Below are positions 1 to 5,923 of a stretch of 10,336 nt of DNA, piece by piece. Location: the NCBI GenBank assembly GCA_002779555.1, contig PEWI01000014.1:1-10336 (forward strand), in the 5' to 3' direction. The notes below the pieces were generated by a model. That model did not search any database. It was not told where the DNA came from and saw only the letters and a list, made by a program, of their open reading frames with translations. The translations under genes and the position numbers were made by a program. Every line of letters starts with the position of its first letter. Positions within the stretch are counted from its first letter, which is position 1. This DNA comes from Candidatus Bathyarchaeota archaeon CG07_land_8_20_14_0_80_47_9. Lineage in GTDB: Archaea; Thermoproteota; Bathyarchaeia; Bathyarchaeales; Bathycorpusculaceae.

Positions 1-130
1 CCAATGCGCTGAAATGTAAGTGTGTCTTTTCTAGATGGTTTCTCGTCACAAATACTCTTCGGTTTAGAGCGGGTAGCATGTGCGTCTGGTCTGCCTCTTG
101 CAGTCTCCTAGTTCTCTGCAGACTCTCTCA

Positions 131-204
131 AAACCAATTTTCGATAAAAGCTTCTCCTGTTTGTCTTTACAAGCCAGTTTTCGGTTCTGCGGAAAAGCTA
201 TAAC
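131..204 (+). promoter_or_regulatory. Putative promoter and leader of the methyltransferase gene
   Basis: The 271 bases before the first gene hold no convincing coding sequence. A TATA-like element, CTATAAC at 198-204, follows the purine run GGAAAAG (191-197), which could act as a BRE. It would place the transcription start near 226. Upstream is a 13-bp element seen twice, AAACCAATTTTCG (131-143) and AAGCCAGTTTTCG (171-183), 11 of 13 identical and exactly 40 bp apart. This could be a regulator site or chance. The assignment rests on pattern and spacing only. Confidence 0.3.
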
Positions 205-271
205 TGAGCAAGAAAGAGAACACTACTGCAATGAGTAAGGGTGAAGCAAGACAGACATCATAAGGAGATGC

Positions 272-1084
272 GTGAAAATGGAGGAAACAGAAATCTATTA
301 CGATGAGAAATCTAAGGACTATGATGAATTATTTTCTATGTTATACTATAGAGTCTTTGATGCTATTACTTGGAAGTATCTTGAACCATATCTGCCTGTG
401 AATCCAAATGCTTTAGTTCTTGATGCTGGCGGCGGAACTGGTCGGTGGACAGTTCGCATCGCCAGGAAAGTCCGAAAAGTCGTCTTGATGGACATTTCAG
501 AAGGAATTCTGAAAGTAGCCGCCAAAAGAATTAGGCAAGAAAACCTTCAAGATAATGTTGCCATCAAGAAAGGAGACATAACAAAAACAGGTTACGCGAA
601 TGAGACCTTTGACTTAATCTTCTGTGAACATACTCTTTTCCTCTTCAAAGAACCAGACGCTCCCCTAAAAGAATTCAACCGAATTCTTAAGAAGAAAGCC
701 CGACTAGTAGTTTCAGTGCACAATCGTTACGTCCAAAGTCTGGCATGCCTATCAGATAACCCAAACGTAGACAACTTACAGAATGCACTCAAAACGTTGC
801 TTAGAGAAAAACACAGCTATATGACCGAGAATGACGAGGTGAAAATCTACACATGGACCCCCGACGAGTTCCAAGACACGCTGAAAAGAAACGGATTTCA
901 TGTGGAGAAGATCATAGGTAAGGGGATGACGATGCCTCTGAGAATTTCAAAAGACGTGTTTATGAAGAAGAAATATTCTGAAAGCCTGTTCAACGGCATA
1001 TTTCATCTCGAACTCGCCTTGTGCGATAAACCAGACGCATTGGCATTGGCCGGACACATGCAAGCGATAGTTCATAAAGAATAA
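272..1084 (+). CDS. Class I SAM-dependent methyltransferase
   Basis: This is a 270-residue soluble protein with the Rossmann-type methyltransferase fold. Motif I is LDAGGGTGRW (about 50-59). The acidic end of strand 2 is LMDIS (72-76). Then come a GDI motif at 101-103 and the strand-4 segment FDLIFCEHTLFLF (113-125), which fits the post-I and motif IV order of the ubiquinone/menaquinone-type (Methyltransf_11/25) superfamily. No substrate-specific feature is recognisable, so the acceptor could be a small molecule, lipid or protein. The longest frame starts with GTG at 272. An ATG two codons later (278) may be the real start, because AAGGAG at 262-267 lies 4 bases from the GTG and 10 from the ATG. 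The gene stands alone, converging on the thrS-like gene. The same frame stays open for 53 codons beyond the UAA. The fold is certain; the reaction is unknown. Confidence 0.9.
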   Translation: MKMEETEIYYDEKSKDYDELFSMLYYRVFDAITWKYLEPYLPVNPNALVLDAGGGTGRWTVRIARKVRKVVLMDISEGILKVAAKRIRQENLQDNVAIKKGDITKTGYANETFDLIFCEHTLFLFKEPDAPLKEFNRILKKKARLVVSVHNRYVQSLACLSDNPNVDNLQNALKTLLREKHSYMTENDEVKIYTWTPDEFQDTLKRNGFHVEKIIGKGMTMPLRISKDVFMKKKYSESLFNGIFHLELALCDKPDALALAGHMQAIVHKE

Positions 1085-1347
1085 AACCACGATGCGGATA
1101 GACCAAAAGAGACAAAAGATGTTCTGAAGAAAAGAGTAGGCTTGCAGAACGATTTAGAAACGACCCTTACAAGGTTCGGCGCTTCATCTTGGAGAATTAG
1201 GATTTCGGAATTAGAATCTCGGCTTTCGGGAGATATCTCCTTTTGATGTGGTGTTCGCTTTAGACTGCTGCGAATTGAATCGTGTGTTGACCGTGGGCAG
1301 AAAAAGGGAATTCTGCGGGACTTGTTTCGACAGACTGCTGCGTGTTG
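1085..1347. other. Convergent intergenic region with short repeats and weak hairpins
   Basis: This gap of about 260 bp separates the methyltransferase (+) and ThrRS (-) stop codons. It contains a 14-bp imperfect tandem repeat (GAATTAGGATTTCG at 1194-1207 and GAATTAGAATCTCG at 1208-1221) and a perfect 12-bp palindrome GGAGATATCTCC (1229-1240) followed by TTTT. It also has a 6-bp stem GCAGAA/TTCTGC (1297-1302 and 1311-1316) and the 11-mer AGACTGCTGCG twice (1262-1272 and 1332-1342). The palindrome plus T-run could end the plus-strand transcript. The 1297-1316 hairpin encloses CTTTTTC on the minus strand and could serve ThrRS. Neither is a strong terminator. Bases 1085-1246 also form an in-frame extension of the upstream gene. 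Confidence 0.3.
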
Positions 1348-2640
1348 TCAATTGCCGTGCTTTCTGATTTGTCTAGCAAGTTCCTTAATCGCCATTGAGC
1401 CTGCGTTTCCTGTTCCGTGTTTTCTAACTGCTATTCTTCCAGTTTCTGCCTCGTGTTTGCCGACTATTGCCATGTACGGAATCTTCTGAAGCTCTGCGTT
1501 CCTAATCTTGTAACTGACCGTTGACGTGCTGTCATCAAGTTCTGCTCTTATCCCGCAAGACACTAGTTTCCTGTGAACCGATTCAGCATATTCCAGACAA
1601 TCATCACTGACTGGTATCACTGACACCTGTACGGGTGCCAGCCACGTTGGCAGGTTTCCATTGCAGTGCTCCAGTAGTATGGCGAAGAATCGTTCAATGG
1701 CTCCCAGTAGTGCTCGGTGAATCATCACCACTTCATGCTCTTTGTTGTCTGCTCCTACGTACGTGATGTTGAATCGTTTGGGCAGGTTGAAGTCAAACTG
1801 CAAAGTCGTGCACTGCCACTCCCTCCCCGCAGCGTCAACAATGTTCATGTCAATCTTCGGCCCATAAAATACCGCCTCACCAGGCACCTCGCGAAAGGCA
1901 ATTGTCTTCTCTTGGAGTGCTTCGGCCAAAGCGTTCTGTGCACGTTGCCACTCTTCGTTCGAACCCATGTACTTCTCAGGATGCTCAGGGTCACGAGTCG
2001 AAAGATAGACGCGATATTCTTCGAAACCGAATCTTCGCATTATCCGCCTAGTGAAGTCCAGTAACGTCAGGATTTCCTGTTTCACCTGTTCAGCCGTGCA
2101 GAAGATGTGCGCATCATCCTGGGTAAATCCTCTTACTCGTAGTAGTCCCTGCAAAGTGCCCGACCGCTCGTATCTGTACACTGTTCCCCACTCGGCATAG
2201 CGAATCGGCAGCTCCCTGTAACTTCTGGGCCTAGCCTTGTAAATCGCAATGTGAAAAGGACAGTTCATCGGCTTCACAACCAAGCCCTCACCGTCCTTCT
2301 CAAACACGTACATGTTCTGCTCGTAGTAGTCCAAATGCCCAGAAGTCTTCCACAGTTCCCTGCGTGCAATGTGCGGCGTACAAACCAACTGATACCCGTT
2401 CTGCAAGTGCTCTTTTTCCCAGTAGTCCCTGATCACGTTGCGGACGATTGTGCCGTTCGGATGCCACAACACCAAGCCAACGCCAACATCCTCGCTTATA
2501 GAAAACAAGTCCAACTGCTGCCCAAGCAGTCTGTGGTCTGCGGCTGAAATCTCTCTTTCCTTATTCTTTTTTCCTAAAACATTCGCGGGGTCTATAGGGT
2601 GTTCTCTCTTTTTGACACATCGTTTAGGGTTCTGTTTCAA
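1348..2640 (-). CDS. thrS: Threonyl-tRNA synthetase, catalytic plus anticodon-binding domains only (no editing domain)
   Basis: This class II synthetase (430 residues) would attach threonine to tRNA-Thr in the cytoplasm. The catalytic core runs from about residue 34 (DHRLLGQQLDLF) to 333. The three zinc ligands that bind threonine in E. coli ThrRS are matched by C127 (MNCPFH), H178 (QDDAHIF) and H308 (MIHRA). D176 and Y259 (FYGPKI) match other threonine-contacting residues, R156 lies in motif 2 and R317 in motif 3. The anticodon-binding domain starts near TWLAPVQV (332-339) and ends normally. Bacterial ThrRS is about 640 residues. Here the TGS and editing (N1/N2) domains are absent, replaced by a lysine-rich tail of about 33 residues. 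This resembles the stand-alone ThrRS-cat of Crenarchaeota, which rely on a separate editing protein. The start is TTG at 2640, with GGGG just upstream and no better in-frame start before the conserved region. It appears monocistronic. Confidence 0.93.
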   Translation of the reverse strand: MKQNPKRCVKKREHPIDPANVLGKKNKEREISAADHRLLGQQLDLFSISEDVGVGLVLWHPNGTIVRNVIRDYWEKEHLQNGYQLVCTPHIARRELWKTSGHLDYYEQNMYVFEKDGEGLVVKPMNCPFHIAIYKARPRSYRELPIRYAEWGTVYRYERSGTLQGLLRVRGFTQDDAHIFCTAEQVKQEILTLLDFTRRIMRRFGFEEYRVYLSTRDPEHPEKYMGSNEEWQRAQNALAEALQEKTIAFREVPGEAVFYGPKIDMNIVDAAGREWQCTTLQFDFNLPKRFNITYVGADNKEHEVVMIHRALLGAIERFFAILLEHCNGNLPTWLAPVQVSVIPVSDDCLEYAESVHRKLVSCGIRAELDDSTSTVSYKIRNAELQKIPYMAIVGKHEAETGRIAVRKHGTGNAGSMAIKELARQIRKHGN

Positions 2641-2682
2641 AATACCCCATTGGTAACACCGAGCTTGTCAATACCACATCAC

Positions 2683-2690
2683 ATATTTAT
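2683..2690 (-). promoter_or_regulatory. Putative TATA box of the ThrRS gene
   Basis: On the minus strand the sequence reads ATAAATAT, preceded by a purine-rich AAAGG that could act as a BRE. Its centre is about 46 bp upstream of the TTG start, giving a predicted transcription start near 2660 and a leader of about 20 nt. The position fits archaeal promoter geometry. The call is by eye. Confidence 0.4.
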
Positions 2691-2760
2691 CCTTTATTCT
2701 GAGCAATATCGGCACACACAAGCAAAGGTCTCAGTCCACTGGAAACAGATATCGTTTGGT

Positions 2761-2791
2761 GCAGGCCTGCATTGACCTGCGCGTGACAGGC
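2761..2791. repeat. Palindrome GCAGGCCTGC with a following short inverted repeat
   Basis: A perfect 10-bp palindrome at 2761-2770 is followed by CCTG (2777-2780) and CAGG (2787-2790), which form a short second stem. The right half of the palindrome (GCCTG) can also pair with CAGGC at 2787-2791. It lies between the ThrRS promoter and the small ORF at 2834-2956, so it could be a regulator site or the end of the small ORF's transcript. No T-run supports a terminator. Confidence 0.25.
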
Positions 2792-2833
2792 TCAAGCTGG
2801 AAAGCTACACTTGTGTTCTACTCATCTGCTCTC

Positions 2834-2956
2834 TCATTTCCCCACCCTGCGATTCAGTCGCTTGCGGTCTGCTTCAACTGCAACTAGACCGCCTCCCGCA
2901 AGTGCGCCTCTAGTCTTATCTACCTCCTCACCGACGATGTAAACACGTGAACACAT
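2834..2956 (-). CDS. Possible small protein of 40 residues, unknown function
   Basis: A complete ATG-to-TGA frame of 40 codons fills much of the divergent ThrRS/RNA-methyltransferase gap. It begins MCSRVYIVGEEVDKTRG and ends ADRKRLNRRVGK, with a glycine/alanine/valine-rich middle and a basic tail. The first codon positions are strongly purine-biased (about 28 of 39 sense codons after the start, mostly G), as in real coding sequence. The ATG ends at 2956, directly back to back with the TTG start of the plus-strand gene at 2957. No clear Shine-Dalgarno site is visible. I recognise no family. It could be a genuine short gene, a remnant of a longer one, or chance; two competing inverted repeats (2861-2902) lie inside it. 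Confidence 0.35.
   Translation of the reverse strand: MCSRVYIVGEEVDKTRGALAGGGLVAVEADRKRLNRRVGK
2861..2902. repeat. Two mutually exclusive inverted repeats
   Basis: GCGGTCT (2864-2870) pairs perfectly with AGACCGC (2886-2892). CTTGCGG (2861-2867) pairs perfectly with CCGCAAG (2896-2902). The left arms share four bases, so only one stem can form at a time. The repeats lie inside the small minus-strand ORF and about 55-95 bp upstream of the plus-strand RNA methyltransferase start. A switching RNA leader on either strand is possible, but nothing else supports it. Confidence 0.3.
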
Positions 2957-4306
2957 TTGCTCAGAGACGCTTGGATGCTTGCTATTGAAACGCTGAGCTG
3001 GATGGAAATGCAGAACCTGAGCGAAAGCCTCGCCTTCGCCAGAACCGTGAAACAGCTAAACATAGAAGATCCCAACAGCCTACGGCTCGCACACATGCTC
3101 GTGCGCGAAACGGTCAGACGCCAGAACTTCATAGACAAATTCATAAACCACGCCATAAAACCCAAAACAATCGACGAATACAACTTGGGTGTCCAAGCTT
3201 TTCTGCGACTCTACGTTTACCAGACCAGAATAGCTAAGAATTGGACTAGGTTTGACTTGGAAGAAGCTGAAAACATAGCCAAACAAGCCCGCTCCATCCT
3301 AGGATGGAAGACTCTTCACGAAGTCGAAGCCGTTCTAGGATTGCTGTTAACACAGGAACCCACAACAGTATTTGAAAACTTGGGCGACGCCGAGAAAATC
3401 GGACTTCAGACCTTTCATCCACCATGGCTCGTAGACTCCTTTTTCAGGCTTTTCGGTCGGCCAGAAACCATAACCATGCTGGAAGCAGACACAGAACAGC
3501 CGCCGACGTACATAAGGTTAAACACGCTCAGAGCAGAGGAAAGCGAAATTCAACAGAGACTCACGCAGGAAGGCGTAAGAGCTGAGAAGGTTGAGCAGCT
3601 GAAACATGCCCACAAGGTTGTTAAGACGAAACAGCCTCTAACCCAAACCAAAAGCTTCCGAGAAGGCCTTTTCTACGTTCAAGACAGGGCAAGTTGCTTC
3701 GCCGCTGAAGCCGCAAACCCCACACCCGGAATGACAGTCTTGGACGTTTGCTCAGCGCCAGGAGCCAAAACGACTTATCTTGCACAGTTGATGAGGAACC
3801 AAGGCGCTATCCTTTCGGTTGACTATTCAAAACGCAGAATTGAAGTGTGGAAAAGCGAAGTCGCGCGTATGGGGGTTGAAATTGCTGAGCCGATAATTGC
3901 AGATGCGCGCCACCATCTACCGCTTAAATTGGAGGCCGATGTACTCGTGCTAGACCCGCCGTGCACGAGCACGGGCACGTTTAGAAAGCAGCCGTCAGCC
4001 AAATGGAGGCTCACGCCACAATCCATTGACAGAATGACTGAGATTCAATGGCAAATGCTGGAAAACTGCGCAGAAAACGTCAAGGCAGGGGGAACGCTGG
4101 TTTATTCAACGTGCAGCATAACGGTTGAGGAAAACGAAATGCTGATTGAACGGTTTCTCAAAACGAACCTAGGGTTCTCGCTTGCCGAGATAACACCGAA
4201 GATTGGTTGCCCAGGCTTGAGAGGACTGGACAGGTGTCAAAGGCTTTATCCGCACATTCATCAATGTAATGGTTTCTTCATCGCGAAACTCGCTAAAGAA
4301 GAATAG
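2957..4306 (+). CDS. RsmB/NSUN-type RNA (cytosine-5)-methyltransferase with N-terminal NusB-like domain
   Basis: This 449-residue enzyme would methylate C5 of a cytosine in rRNA or tRNA with SAM. The helical N-terminus (about 1-140) fits a NusB-like RNA-binding domain, as in bacterial RsmB, whose length is similar. Next come the segment HPPWLVDSFFRLFG (154-167) and the RLNTL strand near 187-191. SAM motif I is DVCSAPGAKT (263-272). Motif IV is DPPCTSTG with C336, and motif VI is STCS with C386; these are the two cysteines of the catalytic mechanism. A C-terminal signature, RLYPH...CNGFFIAKL, covers 429-445. The frame opens after a TGA at 2948, so the earliest start is TTG at 2957. The ATG at 2975 would trim the first helix. 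No Shine-Dalgarno site is visible, so a leaderless or short-leader mRNA is likely. The target base cannot be told from sequence. Confidence 0.92.
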   Translation: MLRDAWMLAIETLSWMEMQNLSESLAFARTVKQLNIEDPNSLRLAHMLVRETVRRQNFIDKFINHAIKPKTIDEYNLGVQAFLRLYVYQTRIAKNWTRFDLEEAENIAKQARSILGWKTLHEVEAVLGLLLTQEPTTVFENLGDAEKIGLQTFHPPWLVDSFFRLFGRPETITMLEADTEQPPTYIRLNTLRAEESEIQQRLTQEGVRAEKVEQLKHAHKVVKTKQPLTQTKSFREGLFYVQDRASCFAAEAANPTPGMTVLDVCSAPGAKTTYLAQLMRNQGAILSVDYSKRRIEVWKSEVARMGVEIAEPIIADARHHLPLKLEADVLVLDPPCTSTGTFRKQPSAKWRLTPQSIDRMTEIQWQMLENCAENVKAGGTLVYSTCSITVEENEMLIERFLKTNLGFSLAEITPKIGCPGLRGLDRCQRLYPHIHQCNGFFIAKLAKEE

Positions 4307-4321
4307 AAAGCCACTGGCTTT
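4307..4321. terminator. Bidirectional terminator hairpin between convergent genes
   Basis: AAAGCC (4307-4312) and GGCTTT (4316-4321) form a perfect 6-bp stem with a 3-base loop. The hairpin exactly fills the space between the stop codon of the RNA methyltransferase (TAG, 4304-4306) and that of the agmatinase (TGA, 4322-4324). The plus-strand reading ends in GGCTTTTC and the minus-strand reading in GGCTTTC, so it can serve both genes. Confidence 0.5.
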
Positions 4322-5218
4322 TCATTTCAAGGCTTTTTCTAAGCAGCACAAGATTTCAAAAATCACCTTCGCCGCCTGAATCGCCGAAACTCCTTGATCA
4401 TAATCAGGGGCGATCTCAAGAACATCAAAGCCTACGATGCGCTTGTCGCAGATGCCACCTAGAATATCGAGCAACATGTGCATTTCCAGTCCGTCAGGCT
4501 CAGGGTTTTGCACGGCTGGGACGTAGGCAGGGTCAAGAACATCCATGTCAACAGACAGGTAGATGCTCTTGTATTTTGCGAGTTTTTCCTTCAGCAGTTT
4601 TGCGATCTGCTCGCTGCCCTGTCTTCTGATTTGCTTCGTCGTGAAGAACTCTATTTCTGCCTTCTTTGCATATGCGAGCTCTTCCTTGCAAACTGCTCTT
4701 GTGCCAACTTCAATGATTTTTGCCGTTTTCGCTTCTTCGTTTATTCGGCGCATGAAAGTCGTGTGAGACAATTTCAGTCCTAGAAACTCGTTGCGCAGGT
4801 CGAGGTGTGCGTCAAAACTCACTATCGCCGTCTTTGAGGCCCTGTCTCCCAAGCCCTTGGCGATGCCAAGCGTTATTGTGTGCTCTCCGCCAATCGTCAC
4901 TTGTACCTTTCCGTCTTCCACCGTGTCCTTTGTGACAAGTTCAAGCGTCTTCAGAGTCTTTCTCGTGTCAGCTGAAACGTGCAAGTCTCCAAGGTCATGT
5001 AACCGCAAGTCCTCAACATCTAGACCCGTGCGGAAGCTGTAGGTCTCAATGTTGAGCGATGCCTGTCGGATTGCGGTGGGGCCGAACCTTGCTCCAGTCC
5101 GATAGGTGCTTGTAACATCGAAGGGAACGCCGAGAATCACGTAGTCTGCGTCTTTGTAGGGTTTCTGGGAGCCACTGAAAACGTTTGACTGTGAAACAAA
5201 AAGTTCGTGATGGCTCAT
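4322..5218 (-). CDS. speB: Agmatinase-family ureohydrolase (SpeB-like)
   Basis: This 298-residue protein belongs to the arginase/agmatinase superfamily, whose dimanganese centre hydrolyses a guanidino group to urea. All metal-ligand motifs are present: GGEHT (H113), SFDAHLD (D136, H138, D140) and SVDMDVLDPA (D224, D226). An N-terminal FGPTAIRQAS motif (46-55) is also typical. In archaea such enzymes act on agmatine to give putrescine, or on N1-aminopropylagmatine to give spermidine, so either substrate is possible. The loop usually written GTPEPGGL reads QNPEPDGL (237-244) here, a departure near the substrate pocket that makes the exact substrate less certain. The ATG at 5218 follows GAGGGAAGAG on the minus strand. 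The gene converges on the RNA methyltransferase and shares its upstream region with a GNAT remnant on the other strand. Confidence 0.9.
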   Translation of the reverse strand: MSHHELFVSQSNVFSGSQKPYKDADYVILGVPFDVTSTYRTGARFGPTAIRQASLNIETYSFRTGLDVEDLRLHDLGDLHVSADTRKTLKTLELVTKDTVEDGKVQVTIGGEHTITLGIAKGLGDRASKTAIVSFDAHLDLRNEFLGLKLSHTTFMRRINEEAKTAKIIEVGTRAVCKEELAYAKKAEIEFFTTKQIRRQGSEQIAKLLKEKLAKYKSIYLSVDMDVLDPAYVPAVQNPEPDGLEMHMLLDILGGICDKRIVGFDVLEIAPDYDQGVSAIQAAKVIFEILCCLEKALK

Positions 5219-5287
5219 TTGACGCTCTTCCCTCTCATGGTGTGCTATTTCTCTACTGCTAGCTCTAAACTCTTTCGTTGCTTTACG

Positions 5288-5295
5288 TTATAATA
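5288..5295 (-). promoter_or_regulatory. Putative TATA box of the agmatinase gene
   Basis: The minus strand reads TATTATAA about 73 bp before the ATG, predicting a transcription start near 5265 and a leader of about 45 nt. It overlaps the stop codon that bounds the GNAT remnant on the opposite strand. By eye only. Confidence 0.35.
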
Positions 5296-5296
5296 G

Positions 5297-5518
5297 AAGC
5301 CAGTTGATTCCTCTGCGCTGGCGCATGTCAAGACAGGTTTCACTTTCATACTTAAAGACAAGAACATTTTCGTTTGGTGCAGACAATGGCTGAAAAAGAA
5401 GGGTGCAAGGGGTGTCCGGCTTACTATGCTCACAGACAATAAGGCAACGGTGAAGCTGTATGAGGAGCTCGGTTTCAGAATCTCCAGACATGGAATGGTA
5501 ACGCCGTTGAAACATTAA
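5297..5518 (+). pseudogene. C-terminal remnant of a GNAT N-acetyltransferase
   Basis: A plus-strand frame open from 5297 to the TAA at 5516-5518 (73 codons) ends with a clear GNAT C-terminal half. WLKKKGARGVRLTMLTD is the helix and strand after the acetyl-CoA loop, and NKATVKLYEELGF is the hallmark N..A..LYE.LGF segment, followed by a short tail. Upstream, the frame has no RxxGxG/A acetyl-CoA-binding loop (motif A). Its only good start, ATG at 5426, would give just 30 residues, and a TAG lies at 5294-5296. This looks like decay after a deletion, not a short functional gene. It lies between the agmatinase promoter and the small membrane gene. A GNAT beside a polyamine enzyme could once have been a polyamine acetyltransferase, but the remnant resembles RimI-type GNATs generally and that link is a guess. 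Confidence 0.6.
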
Positions 5519-5551
5519 ATTTATTAACGTTGCTGTCAATGCAATAACGTT
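5516..5551 (+). promoter_or_regulatory. Putative promoter with paired AACGTT sites
   Basis: An AT-rich TATA candidate, TAAATTTATTAA, begins at 5516 and predicts a transcription start near 5546, about 20 nt before the membrane-protein ATG. The palindrome AACGTT occurs at 5526-5531 and again at 5546-5551, exactly 20 bp (about two helical turns) apart, one beside the TATA element and one at the predicted start. That layout suits a repressor site. The TATA overlaps the stop codon of the GNAT remnant. Confidence 0.35.
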
Positions 5552-5566
5552 AAGGGCGACTGGAAA

Positions 5567-5923
5567 ATGTCATTTGCGTCTAAGCTCAAAATGGAAAGCG
5601 TTGGAATGGTGTTGACGCTCATTTTCTACCTGATCGTGGGAATAATCTCCTTCGCCATGCTTGTGATCAACTATTCTCCGCCTAGCATCGGCATAATCGG
5701 CATATTCAGCCTTGTAACCGCTTACGGGCTTTTTAGGAAGAGAAACTGGACAATCTGGTTTGTTATCATACTTTTCCTCACTGCGACAACATTCGCAACG
5801 TACACACTTTACTATTACTTCTGGCAAAACCTGCTTTTCACCACAGGAGTTCTTGCCTATCTCATACTAACATGGGTGTTCACAGCGTACACAGCTTCGA
5901 AAAGAAAAACGTTGGAAACCTAA
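5567..5923 (+). CDS. Small four-helix integral membrane protein, unknown function
   Basis: This 118-residue hydrophobic protein has four predicted membrane segments: about 12-34, 38-55, 62-81 and 87-109. Positively charged stretches lie at FRKRN (56-60) and SKRK (111-114), which by the positive-inside rule would put the 2-3 loop and the C-terminus in the cytoplasm. The N-terminus (SKLK) would be inside as well. There is no signal peptide or catalytic motif, and I do not recognise a family. The ATG at 5567 is preceded by AAGGG at 5551-5555, somewhat far for a ribosome site, so a short-leader mRNA is equally likely. Its TAA (5921-5923) overlaps the TAG (5922-5920) of the convergent moeA gene, so the two genes share their last bases and no room remains for a terminator. 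Confidence 0.75.
   Translation: MSFASKLKMESVGMVLTLIFYLIVGIISFAMLVINYSPPSIGIIGIFSLVTAYGLFRKRNWTIWFVIILFLTATTFATYTLYYYFWQNLLFTTGVLAYLILTWVFTAYTASKRKTLET

Noticed and set aside
50..229. Minus-strand open frame of about 60 codons containing KLLSKIGFERVCRELG
   Set aside because: It has no ATG, GTG or TTG start after the upstream stop and ends within the leader of the methyltransferase. It is compatible with chance, and I recognise no family.
2752..2764. 13-mer TCGTTTGGTGCAG, repeated exactly at 5370-5382
   Set aside because: About one shared 13-mer is expected by chance in 10 kb, and nothing else is shared between the two places.
2701..2886. Plus-strand open frame through the ThrRS/RNA methyltransferase gap
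   Set aside because: No start codon in a sensible place, no protein-like features, and a competing, more coding-like frame on the other strand.
5386..5442. 18-codon ORF (MAEKEGCKGCPAYYAHRQ)
   Set aside because: It overlaps the GNAT remnant in another frame. The CxxC look is probably coincidental, and it has no conserved context.
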